From: Tisiphia sp964030975
GTDB lineage: Bacteria; Pseudomonadota; Alphaproteobacteria; Rickettsiales; Rickettsiaceae
Direction of reading: 5' to 3'
Assembly (NCBI RefSeq): GCF_964030975.1
Contig: NZ_CAXIQH010000001.1
Coordinates: 1,612,001-1,676,000 of the forward strand
Length of the DNA stretch: 64,000 nt
Part shown: positions 37,918 to 46,702 of the stretch, piece by piece
Layout of the letters: the number at the start of each line of letters is the position of its first letter
Numbering within the stretch: position 1 is the first letter of the stretch
Notes under the pieces: generated by a model
What the model was told of the DNA's origin: nothing
Seen by the model: only the letters and a program-made list of their open reading frames with translations
Database searches by the model: none
Translations under genes and position numbers: made by a program

Positions 37918-38874
37918 TAGCACTTAACATATGGATTCAAATAAGTTATAATGATAAATAATAAAAAAATTTTATAATAGCAATATGGCATCCCCCTACA
38001 GTTACGATTTACGTTCTAGAGTTATAGAACATTATGAGAAATATAAGAAAGTAGCACTTACATGCGAAACCTTTAAAATTAGTCGGTCAATAATCTATGA
38101 TTGGATTAGATTAAAGAAACAAACTGGAGATATAAAGTCAAAGGAGGGATACCAGAAAGGATATGGTCATAAAATCCCTGATTTATCGGAGTTGCGTCAT
38201 TTAGTAGAAAAAGGTAACTCGTTAACGCTTACAGAAATAGCAAAAGAATTAGATAATGTTGCAAGTATAATGACTATCAGCCGAGCTTTAAAGAAACTCA
38301 ACATTACTCGAAAAAAAAGACATATGCGTATAAAGAAAGAGATGAAGGAAAGCGACAAGATTTTCTCAGTGAATTAGAAAAAGTGCCGAAAGAGAAACGT
38401 GTTTATCTTGATGAAGCGGGCATAAATGATAATGAATCATATGAATATGGATGGTCAATGAAAGGAAGTCGTTGTAATGGGAGTAAATCGGGAAAACGTA
38501 GTGAAAGAACAAGTTTTATTGGTGCGTTAAATCAGAATAGTTTAATCGCATCACTAGTCTTTACTGGGAGCTGTGATAGTAAGGTATTTGAAGCTTATAT
38601 AGAAAATTGCCTTGTGCCGGAGCTAAAGCCTGGACAGGTTGTCATTGCTGATAATGCAAGCTTTCATAAATCCAAAAGGGCTAAAGAATTAATTGAAAAA
38701 GCTGGCTGCAAACTAAAATTTTTACCACCTTATTCCCCTGATTTAAATCCTATTGAACATCATTGGTTTCCGATAAAAAATAACATTAGAAAATTATTAG
38801 ATAAAGGTATTTCTGTATTTGAGGCAAGTTGTAGAACGTTTAAAATAATGTATGAACCTATATGTTAAGTGCTA
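37918..38874 (+). mobile_element. IS630-family insertion sequence, copy 2
   Basis: 957 bp with the same ends as copy 1, and TA at 37916-37917 and 38875-38876. The empty site at 53157 (gcattacctctcat) confirms the boundaries. Confidence 0.95.
37985..38868 (+). CDS. IS630-family transposase (copy 2, two frames)
   Basis: Both frames (37985-38377 and 38383-38868) give the same proteins as copy 1, including the run of eight A at about 38311-38318 and the DDE motifs YLDEAGIND, VIADNASFHKS and PYSPDLNPIEHHW. Lack of divergence indicates recent movement. Confidence 0.88.
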
Positions 38875-38939
38875 TACCTCTCATACTTACAGCCTTTTTG
38901 ACGGAGCAACCAGCTAATTTTGTTTAAAACAACTTTTTA

Positions 38940-40430
38940 TTAAACACTTTGATAGTTTCTCTGTAAATTACCAAATTTTGAATATTGATTATCATAATGA
39001 AGCTGAACATTGCCAACGGGACCATTACGATGTTTCGCTACTATAATATCTGCAACATTATATACTTGATTTATCTTATTTACCCACTCTGAGTGTTTTT
39101 CGCTACCCGCCGAAGGTTCTTTACGGGTTAAGTAGTATTCTTCTCGATAGATAAACATTACTATATCAGAATCTTGTTCAATAGACCCAGATTCCCGTAA
39201 GTCTGATAACATCGGCTTTTTGTCTTCTCTAAGTTCAACAGCTCTAGATAATTGTGATAAAGCAATTACTGGGATATTTAATTCTTTGGCTATAGCTTTT
39301 AATCCTTGAGTAATTTCTGAAATTTCATTTACCCTATTATCTGACTTGTTTATTCCTCTAATTAACTGAAGATAATCTATAAATAATATACCAAGATTAT
39401 GCTTACGCTTCATTTTTCTAGCCCTAGTACGAATGGCAGCAATGGATAAAGCTGGTGTATCATCAATAAAAAATGGTAGCTCAGAAAGAGAGATAACTTC
39501 TTTGCGTAATCGATTGTAATTCTCTTCCGTCACATGACCTGACTGAAGGGACGATGAATCAATTTCAGTATGCATTGAAAGAATACGAGTAGCAAGCTGC
39601 TCAGATGACATTTCAAGAGAGAAGAAACCTACTGATTGTCTTTCTTTTTCTTGTCCATTATTTTTCAGTTGTATAGCTTTACAACTATTCACTGCAAGAT
39701 TTATAGCAAAAGCTGTTTTTCCCATTGATGGGCGTCCAGCAATTATAACTAAGTCTGAGTTCTGAAAACCGGATAATTTTTTATCCAAATCAATTAAGCC
39801 GGTAGAAATACCTATTACATGACTGGAATTCTTCATCGCCCTGTTAATACTGGCTAGAGACTCTGAAAGAGACACAGCAACTTTAACAAAGCTTTTTTCA
39901 TTAACTCCTTCACTAGCAAGGTGATAAAGCTTACCTTCTGCGTGTTCTATTTGTTGACTTGAATCATACTCTAAAGAAGAATCATAAGCATTATTAACTA
40001 CCCCTTCCCCTATCTGAATTAAATTACGCCTTATTGCTAAATCATAGATTATTTTTCCATAATCTAGAGGATTAATTACCATCATTGACAAGGTGACCAG
40101 CTTATTGAGATAGTCACTACCATCTAATTGCTGAAATAATTCATCTCGTTCTAACATGCTTCTAAGCGTTACTGGAGTAGCAATTAAGCCTTTTTCTGTA
40201 ATAACTTCAATAGCATTATAGATCTTTTGATGCAGTGGCTCAAAAAAATGGTTTGGTCTCAGGAATTCTGAAACAGTATTGTAGTAATCATGGTTAACTA
40301 AAATCGCTCCTATTAACATTTGCTCAGCCTGAACGTTTGCCGGTAAAGTTCGGGCAACAGGCATAACTACACCTGATTCATTTGAGCCAGTTAATTTATC
40401 TGTTTTATCAATCGCTTTACTACGAGCCAT
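38940..40430 (-). CDS. dnaB: Replicative DNA helicase DnaB
   Basis: A 496-residue hexameric 5'-3' helicase at the replication fork. The N-terminal domain (LPANVQAEQMLIGAILVNHD) binds primase. The RecA-like motor has Walker A AGRPSMGKTAFAIN near residue 225, LGILFIDYLQLIRG (Walker B), ALSQLSRAVE and the arginine-finger region SDLRESGSIEQDSDIVMFIY. No intein. ATG at 40430. An RPE-like element fills the gap to trxB. Confidence 0.95.
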   Translation of the reverse strand: MARSKAIDKTDKLTGSNESGVVMPVARTLPANVQAEQMLIGAILVNHDYYNTVSEFLRPNHFFEPLHQKIYNAIEVITEKGLIATPVTLRSMLERDELFQQLDGSDYLNKLVTLSMMVINPLDYGKIIYDLAIRRNLIQIGEGVVNNAYDSSLEYDSSQQIEHAEGKLYHLASEGVNEKSFVKVAVSLSESLASINRAMKNSSHVIGISTGLIDLDKKLSGFQNSDLVIIAGRPSMGKTAFAINLAVNSCKAIQLKNNGQEKERQSVGFFSLEMSSEQLATRILSMHTEIDSSSLQSGHVTEENYNRLRKEVISLSELPFFIDDTPALSIAAIRTRARKMKRKHNLGILFIDYLQLIRGINKSDNRVNEISEITQGLKAIAKELNIPVIALSQLSRAVELREDKKPMLSDLRESGSIEQDSDIVMFIYREEYYLTRKEPSAGSEKHSEWVNKINQVYNVADIIVAKHRNGPVGNVQLHYDNQYSKFGNLQRNYQSV

Positions 40431-40452
40431 AATTTTTTATACTCTTAGATTT

Positions 40453-40593
40453 AGGTCTGTGAATATTTCTCTTTAATGTGGAGATTTATAGACGTTTTTG
40501 CCCACAGAACCGCAGCGTACTCTAGTGTACGTGAGGATTCGAGAACGAAAACAACGACGAGATCACCCATTAAAGAGAAATATTCACAGACCT
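40453..40593. repeat. RPE-like element between trxB and dnaB
   Basis: Inverted ends aggtctgtgaatatttctct and agagaaatattcacagacct (perfect over about 23 bases). The core has accgcagcgtactc and tgaggattcgag, the core of the 2267 element, but with different ends. It overlaps the last codon of trxB. Confidence 0.85.
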
Positions 40594-41524
40594 AATGGTT
40601 TAAAAACTTCTCTGCTTCTAAAGCTGCCATACATCCAGTACCAGCAGCAGTAACTGCTTGTCTAAAAATCTTATCTTGCACATCTCCAGCGGCAAAAACA
40701 CCTCTAATACTGGTTTCCGTTGAATTAGGTTTAGTAATAATATAATTATCACTATCTATATCTAATTGTCCTTTGAACAAACTAGTATTTGGCATATGTC
40801 CAATCGCTACGAATATACCAGTACAATTAATTGAACTAAACTCACCTGTTTGGGTATTTTCTAGCCTAGCTGAAGTAACTGATTTAGGGTTATCTGTACC
40901 AATAACTTCAATCAGCTTATGATTCCAAATAACAGATATTTTAGGATTCTTAAATAATCTCTCTTGTAAAATTTTCTCAGCTCTAAAACTATCCCGACGA
41001 TGAACAATAGTCACCTGACTTGCATGATTAGTCAAATATAATGCCTCTTCAACAGCACTATTTCCTCCACCCATAACTAATACATGCTGATTCTTGAAAA
41101 AGAAACCATCACAAGTAGCACAGGCTGAGACCCCATATCCTTTGAATTGTGTTTCGGAAGGAATATTAAGCCATTTTGCTTCTGCCCCGGTACATATTAT
41201 AACGCTGTCCGCCCAGTAAATTATACCAGAACCAGTGGTCACCACTAAGGGTTTTTTTGATAAATCTACTTTTTCTACATAATCATAAATAATTTCTGCT
41301 CCAACATTTTTTGCCTGCTGAGTCATCTGCTCCATTAGCCAAGGACCTTGCACAGGATCAGCAAAACCTGGATAATTTTCAACATCTGTCGTAATGGTTA
41401 GCTGCCCACCTGGCTGCATACCATGTAATAATATCGGTTTTAGTGCCGCCCTAGCTGTATAGATTGCTGCACTTAAACCAGCAGGGCCTGAGCCTATAAT
41501 AAGTACTTTAGTAGAAATAGTCAT
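40592..41524 (-). CDS. trxB: Thioredoxin reductase
   Basis: An FAD/NADPH enzyme that keeps thioredoxin reduced. FAD-binding IIGSGPAGLSAAIYTARA is near residue 10, the redox-active pair in SACATCDGFFF near 135, NADPH-binding VMGGGNSAVEEAL near 155, and GVFAAGDVQDKIFRQAVTAA near 280. The start was set at ATG 41524 (MTISTKVLIIG), which follows an AAGGAT site; a further in-frame ATG at 41557 would add 11 residues and overlap the hydrolase gene. The stop TAG lies at the edge of the RPE-like element. Confidence 0.95.
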   Translation of the reverse strand: MTISTKVLIIGSGPAGLSAAIYTARAALKPILLHGMQPGGQLTITTDVENYPGFADPVQGPWLMEQMTQQAKNVGAEIIYDYVEKVDLSKKPLVVTTGSGIIYWADSVIICTGAEAKWLNIPSETQFKGYGVSACATCDGFFFKNQHVLVMGGGNSAVEEALYLTNHASQVTIVHRRDSFRAEKILQERLFKNPKISVIWNHKLIEVIGTDNPKSVTSARLENTQTGEFSSINCTGIFVAIGHMPNTSLFKGQLDIDSDNYIITKPNSTETSIRGVFAAGDVQDKIFRQAVTAAGTGCMAALEAEKFLNH

Positions 41525-41538
41525 AATTAATATCCTTG

Positions 41539-42411
41539 TCAAAAAGTATCTAGCCAAGATTTTATATAGTTAATTTGATCATTGGTCATTAATGAAGGTA
41601 CATGACCAGCATAATCGACAGTGAAAAGATCAAACTCTTTGTTTCTTTTCATTTTTTCAATAGTAGATTGTTGTAAAATGTCAGACTTAGCTCCATGAAT
41701 AACCAATAATTTACAAATAATTTTATTCCATATAGCCCACATATCAACATTTTTTTGCTTACTTGCATTAGCACTCATACCGTGTACTATACCAGGATCA
41801 TAATTCATTTTATATTTTCCGTCTTGAGTCTTTATAAAACTATATTTGGTAAGATGATCCCAATCTTCCTCACTACTAATACCAAATTGGCTATATATTA
41901 GCTTTAAATGTTGCTTGGCACTAGCTAAATCAACAAAATATGAAGTTTGACCTGCATATAGACCAATTTTAACTAGAGGGGATGACGGAATAAAAGGACC
42001 TATATCATTTATAATCATTGCTTTGATAAGTTTGTTATATCTACTAGCTAGAACCATACCAATTATCCCACCCATTGAACTACCAAGCCAAATACAGTTC
42101 TTAATAGCTAACTTCCTTAAAAAAAGTACTGTATCTTTTATATATACTGGATAATTATAATGTTCTTTCTTTTTAAAAAAATCACTATTTCCACGTCCTG
42201 GATAATCTATAGCAATTACTCGAAAATTATCACTTAATGCCATAGCGATTTTATCAAAATCATGAGCATTCCTAGTCAGACCATGGGCACATACTATTAC
42301 ATTTTTATTATTAGGATTACCAAACTCAAGATAAGCAAGCTGATGGGCTGGGATATATTGTGAGCCGAACCAATTAATATAAGGTCCAACTTGGATAAAT
42401 TTTTGTATCAT
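41539..42411 (-). CDS. Alpha/beta hydrolase
   Basis: A 290-residue alpha/beta hydrolase fold protein. The oxyanion-hole segment VCAHGLTRNAHDFD is followed by YPGRGNSD, the nucleophile elbow WLGSSMGGIIGM near residue 113, an acid in VIHGAKSDIL and the catalytic His in VDYAGHVPSL. The substrate cannot be told from sequence. It lies 14 bases upstream of trxB and is likely in the same transcript. Confidence 0.85.
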   Translation of the reverse strand: MIQKFIQVGPYINWFGSQYIPAHQLAYLEFGNPNNKNVIVCAHGLTRNAHDFDKIAMALSDNFRVIAIDYPGRGNSDFFKKKEHYNYPVYIKDTVLFLRKLAIKNCIWLGSSMGGIIGMVLASRYNKLIKAMIINDIGPFIPSSPLVKIGLYAGQTSYFVDLASAKQHLKLIYSQFGISSEEDWDHLTKYSFIKTQDGKYKMNYDPGIVHGMSANASKQKNVDMWAIWNKIICKLLVIHGAKSDILQQSTIEKMKRNKEFDLFTVDYAGHVPSLMTNDQINYIKSWLDTF

Positions 42412-42432
42412 ATTTTCATATCATTGGTGCTA

Positions 42433-42668
42433 TAGCTAACTTGACTAGCATTATACCAAATTCACAGACGTCATTGCAAGGAGCTACTTTAGTAGCGACG
42501 GAGCAATTGTAAGTCGTCATTCCCGCGTAATTATGTCATTCCCGCGTGGCGGGAATCTATAATATCCCTGCTTTCGCAGGGATGACAGAAAACAAGATTG
42601 CTTAGTTGGCTTACACCTCCTCGCAATGACAAAAGTTTACTATGGCTAAATGCTAATCGGGTTAGCTA
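42433..42668. repeat. Repeat with tagctaac/gttagcta termini
   Basis: Ends tagctaacttgactagcatt and aatgctaatcgggttagcta are inverted repeats; inner hairpins contain gtcattcccgcg units and gcaatgac arms. Same family as 2414-2623. The AEC gene ends 6 bases beyond. Confidence 0.8.
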
Positions 42669-42674
42669 TAATAA

Positions 42675-43604
42675 TTAATTCAAATCGCTTAAGAATATAC
42701 TTACCATAACTGGTATATATATTACACTAAAAATTAGGGAAAGAAATACTGTAGTAGCAACTTTTTCTGGATAGAATTTTTGTAAACTAGCTATAACAAT
42801 TACATTTGCTGCCATAGGAGCAGTTGCAAGAAGTCTGAAAGCATTGTAATAATTTTCATCATACCATCCTAAAACAAATCTATCTAAAAGGATAAATATG
42901 TTAATTCCTATTGGATAAAATAGGAATTTTGCTAGAAAAGTGGCAAGAGTGAACTTTATGTCTATTTCAAACTTTTGCAAGGCTGAAAGAGCTAAACCAA
43001 CCATAACCATACCAAGTATAGAAAATGCCCCTCGCATATTATATATAAAATCATCCAGAAAGTCAGGTAAAGTAAAACCAGTGAAACTAAATAAACAACC
43101 AAGTAAAAAAGCATTTAAAATTGGTAACTTCACAACTTTCAAGATACTTTCACTACTATTGGCAAAACTCCTAGCACAAATATAAAAACCTACTGAGGAT
43201 TCAAAAATATTTACACCTATGACTGCCATCATATAGATACTTAAAACATAATCATCAAAGAGAGCAGCGGCTATTGGCAGCATAAAATAACCACCATTAG
43301 CGGTACCTGCAGATAATGCTATAATGTTTCGTGTATGATCAAGCCAATATCGTCCAAAAAAATAGTAGGAAAATATTGATAACGAGCTGGCAATGAAAAA
43401 AACAACTACAGTAACGCTTAAAGCTGATAAAGTTAAAGTAGTACTGGCGGGAATAGCAAAAAAAACAATAGGAGAGATAAAATAGAATAACAACGAAGCT
43501 ATACTATCTCTCTCAACTTTAGAGTATCTTCCTGCTAGGAAACCAATTACTACGCTCAGTAATACAGAAATGGTTTTAAAAAAAACTACACTAAACATTG
43601 CCAT
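42675..43604 (-). CDS. AEC family permease (auxin efflux carrier-like)
   Basis: A 309-residue membrane protein with about ten hydrophobic segments in the 5+5 arrangement of the AEC/bile-acid transporter fold: VVFFKTISVLLSVVIGFLAG, LLFYFISPIVFFAIPAS, ALSAGTANGGYFMLPIAAAL (substrate-site-like Gly/Asn region), PLVG-like VMVGLALSAL. Bacterial AEC proteins carry small carboxylates such as malate; the substrate here is unknown. It stands alone between a repeat and an IS256 copy. Confidence 0.85.
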   Translation of the reverse strand: MAMFSVVFFKTISVLLSVVIGFLAGRYSKVERDSIASLLFYFISPIVFFAIPASTTLTLSALSVTVVVFFIASSLSIFSYYFFGRYWLDHTRNIIALSAGTANGGYFMLPIAAALFDDYVLSIYMMAVIGVNIFESSVGFYICARSFANSSESILKVVKLPILNAFLLGCLFSFTGFTLPDFLDDFIYNMRGAFSILGMVMVGLALSALQKFEIDIKFTLATFLAKFLFYPIGINIFILLDRFVLGWYDENYYNAFRLLATAPMAANVIVIASLQKFYPEKVATTVFLSLIFSVIYIPVMVSIFLSDLN

Positions 43605-43657
43605 GCAATAAAGCCAGAAGATATAAGATTTCTGTTTTAGTCAACCTTTGAGAAAAT

Positions 43658-44993
43658 GGCTCTGTCCAGAAAAGTGTGTAAATTTCCAAAATAGGTCATT
43701 AAATTTTGTTAAGCCTATCTTCAAATTTGATCATCAAATGAGCCATAGCTTCATTCCAGTTGGGAATAGGCATAGTCCATTTTTTGGTCATATAGTCAAT
43801 TGTCAAATATAAACTTTTAAAAACAGCACTATCACTAGGGAAAACGCGCTTATTATTTGTTACTTTACGCAATTGACTATTAACAGATTCAACTGAATTA
43901 GTGGTATAAATTACCTTTCTAATTGCCTCTGGATATCCTAGAAAAATCATTAAATTATCCCAATGATTATACCATGATTTGGCAATTTGTGGATATTGTT
44001 TATTCCATTTTTCTTCAAAATATACTAAAGCTAAATGTGCTTGTTCTTCCGTTGCTGCAGTATATATCGGCTTTAAATCGCTAGCCACCTGCTTCCTATC
44101 TTTATATGATACGTATTTTAAACTATTTCTAATCTGATGTACAATACATAATTGATGTTCTGTTTTTGGATAAACTGCTTCTATCGCCTCAGACATACCA
44201 GTAAGATTATCACTACAGGCAATCAGTATATCCTTTAATCCTCTATTTTTCATTTCAGTAAAATTACCAAGCCAAAATTTTGCCCCTTCATTTTCACTGA
44301 TCCATAATCCCAATATATCTTTTCTACCAGATAAATCAATCCCTAATGCAACATATATTGCCTTGTTAATTATCCTTTTGTCTTGCCTAACTTTTACTAC
44401 TAAACAATCAAAAAATACTATCGGATATATCTCTTCTAACGGTCTACTCTGCCAAGCTTTTACATCATCCATTACATCATCGGTGATCTGACTGATTAAA
44501 CTCTCACTTATTTCAACACTATACAACTCTTGTAATTGAACCTTAATATCAGATACACTCATACCTTTAGCATATAATGATAAGACTTTATCATCAAAAC
44601 CATCAAAACGTTTTTGTCTTTTCGGTAGTATTGCTGGTTCAAAGGTACTACGCCTATCTCTTGGTACTTCTATCTCAACCGCTCCATGTTCGGAGATCAG
44701 TTTTTTGCTAGTTATACCATTACGAGCATTATCATTATCTACACGACTGTATTTATCATAGCCTAGATGATTATTCAATTCTGACTGCAATGCCTTCTCT
44801 ATCAAGCGTTTGGTCAATTCTTTTAATAATCCTCCTTCTTTCAGTATTGTGCTTACATCTGTATCATTATCTATTAATAAATCTACTGCTTGCTTTATTG
44901 ATTCATTTGTTTTTTTATTCATGTAATTTCCTTTTTTGTTATATTTTTATATATAACCTATCTCGAAATTTACACACTTTTCTGGACAGAGCC
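43658..44993 (-). mobile_element. IS256-family insertion sequence, copy 2
   Basis: 1336 bp with ends ggctctgtccagaaaagtgt and its inverse, and an 8-bp duplication gagaaaat at 43650-43657 and 44994-45001. Confidence 0.93.
43699..44922 (-). CDS. IS256-family transposase (copy 2)
   Basis: Same 407-residue protein as at 30224-31447; at DNA level I see only scattered single-base changes. Catalytic Asp in FFDCLVVK and SDNLTGMSEAI, and Glu near TTNSVESVNSQL. Inserted between the AEC transporter and rnd without breaking a recognisable gene. Confidence 0.93.
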   Translation of the reverse strand: MNKKTNESIKQAVDLLIDNDTDVSTILKEGGLLKELTKRLIEKALQSELNNHLGYDKYSRVDNDNARNGITSKKLISEHGAVEIEVPRDRRSTFEPAILPKRQKRFDGFDDKVLSLYAKGMSVSDIKVQLQELYSVEISESLISQITDDVMDDVKAWQSRPLEEIYPIVFFDCLVVKVRQDKRIINKAIYVALGIDLSGRKDILGLWISENEGAKFWLGNFTEMKNRGLKDILIACSDNLTGMSEAIEAVYPKTEHQLCIVHQIRNSLKYVSYKDRKQVASDLKPIYTAATEEQAHLALVYFEEKWNKQYPQIAKSWYNHWDNLMIFLGYPEAIRKVIYTTNSVESVNSQLRKVTNNKRVFPSDSAVFKSLYLTIDYMTKKWTMPIPNWNEAMAHLMIKFEDRLNKI

Positions 44994-45039
44994 GAGAAAA
45001 TAGCAATTTTATTTTACAACTAACATAAATAAAGTGCAA

Positions 45040-45918
45040 TTATTCACCTAATTCTTGTATTGCAAGACACAGATCTGCTAATTGAGTTCTATATTTTTGC
45101 TTACTAAGATAGCGACCATTTAATTTAAGATTTTCAAAATCTTGGTTACTGGTAGGTAAATATTGACAAATCTTTACTAACTCTTCATCACTAATAAAAT
45201 GTCTCCTTGGTAGATCTATGGTACTTGCTTGTTCTTCCCGATAAGCTGCCATAATTTTCATTTTATTAATAAAAAACTCTGAATGATTATGGAATTTGAC
45301 TTTTTGCCAAGCCTTTTGGGCATTAACAATATAATTTTCAATATTAAGCAAAGATTTTATTTGCTCGTCATATTCATTTTGTAGATTATTATCCTGTATT
45401 ATTGGTTGTAATATTTTGTAAATCGGTTCTAAATATTCAACATCTTTAATAGCATAATCTAACATATTAGCACTAATAGGACGCTTTAACCAATCAGACC
45501 TTTGATAAGTTTTATCAATATGAACAAAGCAAATTTTGCTACATATATCCGAATAACTTAAATGTTTACCAAAATCACAAATACCAGCGGCAATTTGTAT
45601 GTCAAAAACATTTTTTGGCAATTTCTTAAATAAATGATAAAATATCTCAAAATCCTCTCTAGGGGCGTGAACTATTTTAAGAACCTTATCGTTCAAAAAT
45701 ATTTCGTTAAGAGGCGAAAGATCTAAATCGCACAAAGTGTCAATTATCACTTTGTGACTATTTGTCATAATTTGAATTATGCTAAGCTGAGCAAAATAGG
45801 TATTTTTACGCAAGAACTCAGTATCAATACTTATAGTTTTACAATTCAATAATTGTTGACATAATTCATTTAATATTTTCTGATTATTAATAATCAGTAT
45901 TTTTGAAGTATTAGTAAT
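45040..45918 (-). CDS. rnd: Ribonuclease D
   Basis: A DEDD-type 3'-5' exoribonuclease acting in tRNA 3' maturation. Exo I SIDTEFLRKNTY, Exo II IVHAPREDFEIFYH, and Exo III with YAIKDVEYLEPIYKIL are present, followed by an HRDC-like region (KIMAAYREEQASTIDLPRRH, ISDEELVKICQYLP). An in-frame TTG at 45849 would remove the first beta strand. Upstream of it the frame is open but lacks ATG/GTG/TTG; an ATT at 45916-45918 sits 7 bases from an AGGAG site and is my chosen start, uncertain. Confidence 0.82.
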   Translation of the reverse strand: MTNTSKILIINNQKILNELCQQLLNCKTISIDTEFLRKNTYFAQLSIIQIMTNSHKVIIDTLCDLDLSPLNEIFLNDKVLKIVHAPREDFEIFYHLFKKLPKNVFDIQIAAGICDFGKHLSYSDICSKICFVHIDKTYQRSDWLKRPISANMLDYAIKDVEYLEPIYKILQPIIQDNNLQNEYDEQIKSLLNIENYIVNAQKAWQKVKFHNHSEFFINKMKIMAAYREEQASTIDLPRRHFISDEELVKICQYLPTSNQDFENLKLNGRYLSKQKYRTQLADLCLAIQELGE

Positions 45919-46017
45919 TAAATTGCTCCTATCTAAGAATTTACCTATTCACGTAATTTGGTGTTGCTCCATACTTGTTCGTGGTTTATAATAGCTTAAC
46001 AGTTTTATAGCACTTTG

Positions 46018-46422
46018 TCAAACGATGGAATCTCTAAGAAAATTCAGCCTATCAAATGTACTTCTTAATATGGGAATGTAGGATTTAATATTATTATAAA
46101 TTTTATCTGCTAACTGCTCATCATAAGTGTGTGAAGTAACATTTCTATCTAGAAGCATTTTTAGCCATTCTTGTTCATGCTCAATCAGATGCCCTTTAAA
46201 CGCCTCTCTTAAAACATCTTTAGGATACTGTACTGCTACTCCTTTGCTCTCAAGAATTACCCTTAATAATTTCCAAAATAGTTCTATTGTAAATTCAAAT
46301 CTTTGAATGCTAGCATCTATGTTACTCCGATCTTCTTGCTGAGGCTTAAATGCAATATCTTCTAAAGAGATTAAAGCTCTACTTAACTTTGAGAACCCTA
46401 AGTCTATTTTAGTATCTTTCAT
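46018..46422 (-). CDS. HEPN-type nucleotidyltransferase substrate-binding protein (HI0074-like toxin component)
   Basis: A 134-residue all-helical protein of the HI0074/HEPN family: QRFEFTIELFWKLLRVILES, YPKDVLREAF, and LLDRNVTSHTYDE, whose RNxxxH resembles the RX4-6H motif of HEPN RNases. It overlaps the upstream nucleotidyltransferase by 14 bases, the normal MNT-HEPN order. In characterised pairs the HEPN protein is an RNase toxin that the MNT enzyme inactivates by AMP transfer. Whether this copy is toxic is not shown. Confidence 0.85.
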   Translation of the reverse strand: MKDTKIDLGFSKLSRALISLEDIAFKPQQEDRSNIDASIQRFEFTIELFWKLLRVILESKGVAVQYPKDVLREAFKGHLIEHEQEWLKMLLDRNVTSHTYDEQLADKIYNNIKSYIPILRSTFDRLNFLRDSIV

Positions 46423-46702
46423 ATAATTTCACTCCTTCTCGTATTATAGATAATTTTAAGTTTGATGAATCATCTAATTCGTCAAGTCTTATACAATCTA
46501 TCTTTAAAAGTGTGTCAGCATTATCAATAATCTCTTGCAATTTTAACCAATCATTGATGGTAGCATTAGGACATACTATAGCTAAATCAATATCTGCTCT
46601 ATCCTGATTATCATTCCTTGCTCTAGAACCAAATAGCCAAATTTCTTCAACTACAACCTGTGATATTAAATCATTATAAAATTTATAATCTTGCACTTTC
46701 AC
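46409..46702 (-). CDS. MNT-type minimal nucleotidyltransferase (antitoxin component)
   Basis: A 97-residue Pol beta-like nucleotidyltransferase (HI0073/MNT). IWLFGSRARNDNQDRADIDL carries the GSRAR and DxD metal-binding motifs, and IDCIRLDEL supplies the third acidic residue. Its ATG overlaps the stop of ntrY (ATGA) and its 3' end overlaps the HEPN gene, so it is tightly coupled to both. Confidence 0.88.
   Translation of the reverse strand: MKVQDYKFYNDLISQVVVEEIWLFGSRARNDNQDRADIDLAIVCPNATINDWLKLQEIIDNADTLLKIDCIRLDELDDSSNLKLSIIREGVKLYERY

Larger units (their letters stand above)
37747..38905. repeat. Dispersed repeat interrupted by IS630 (copy 1 of repeat at 52913)
   Basis: Left part 37747-37917 and right part 38875-38905 together match 52988-53194 (tcagggctttttgtccac ... 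cctttttgacggagc), with the IS630 in between. The copy at 53157 shows the uninterrupted site. Confidence 0.85.
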
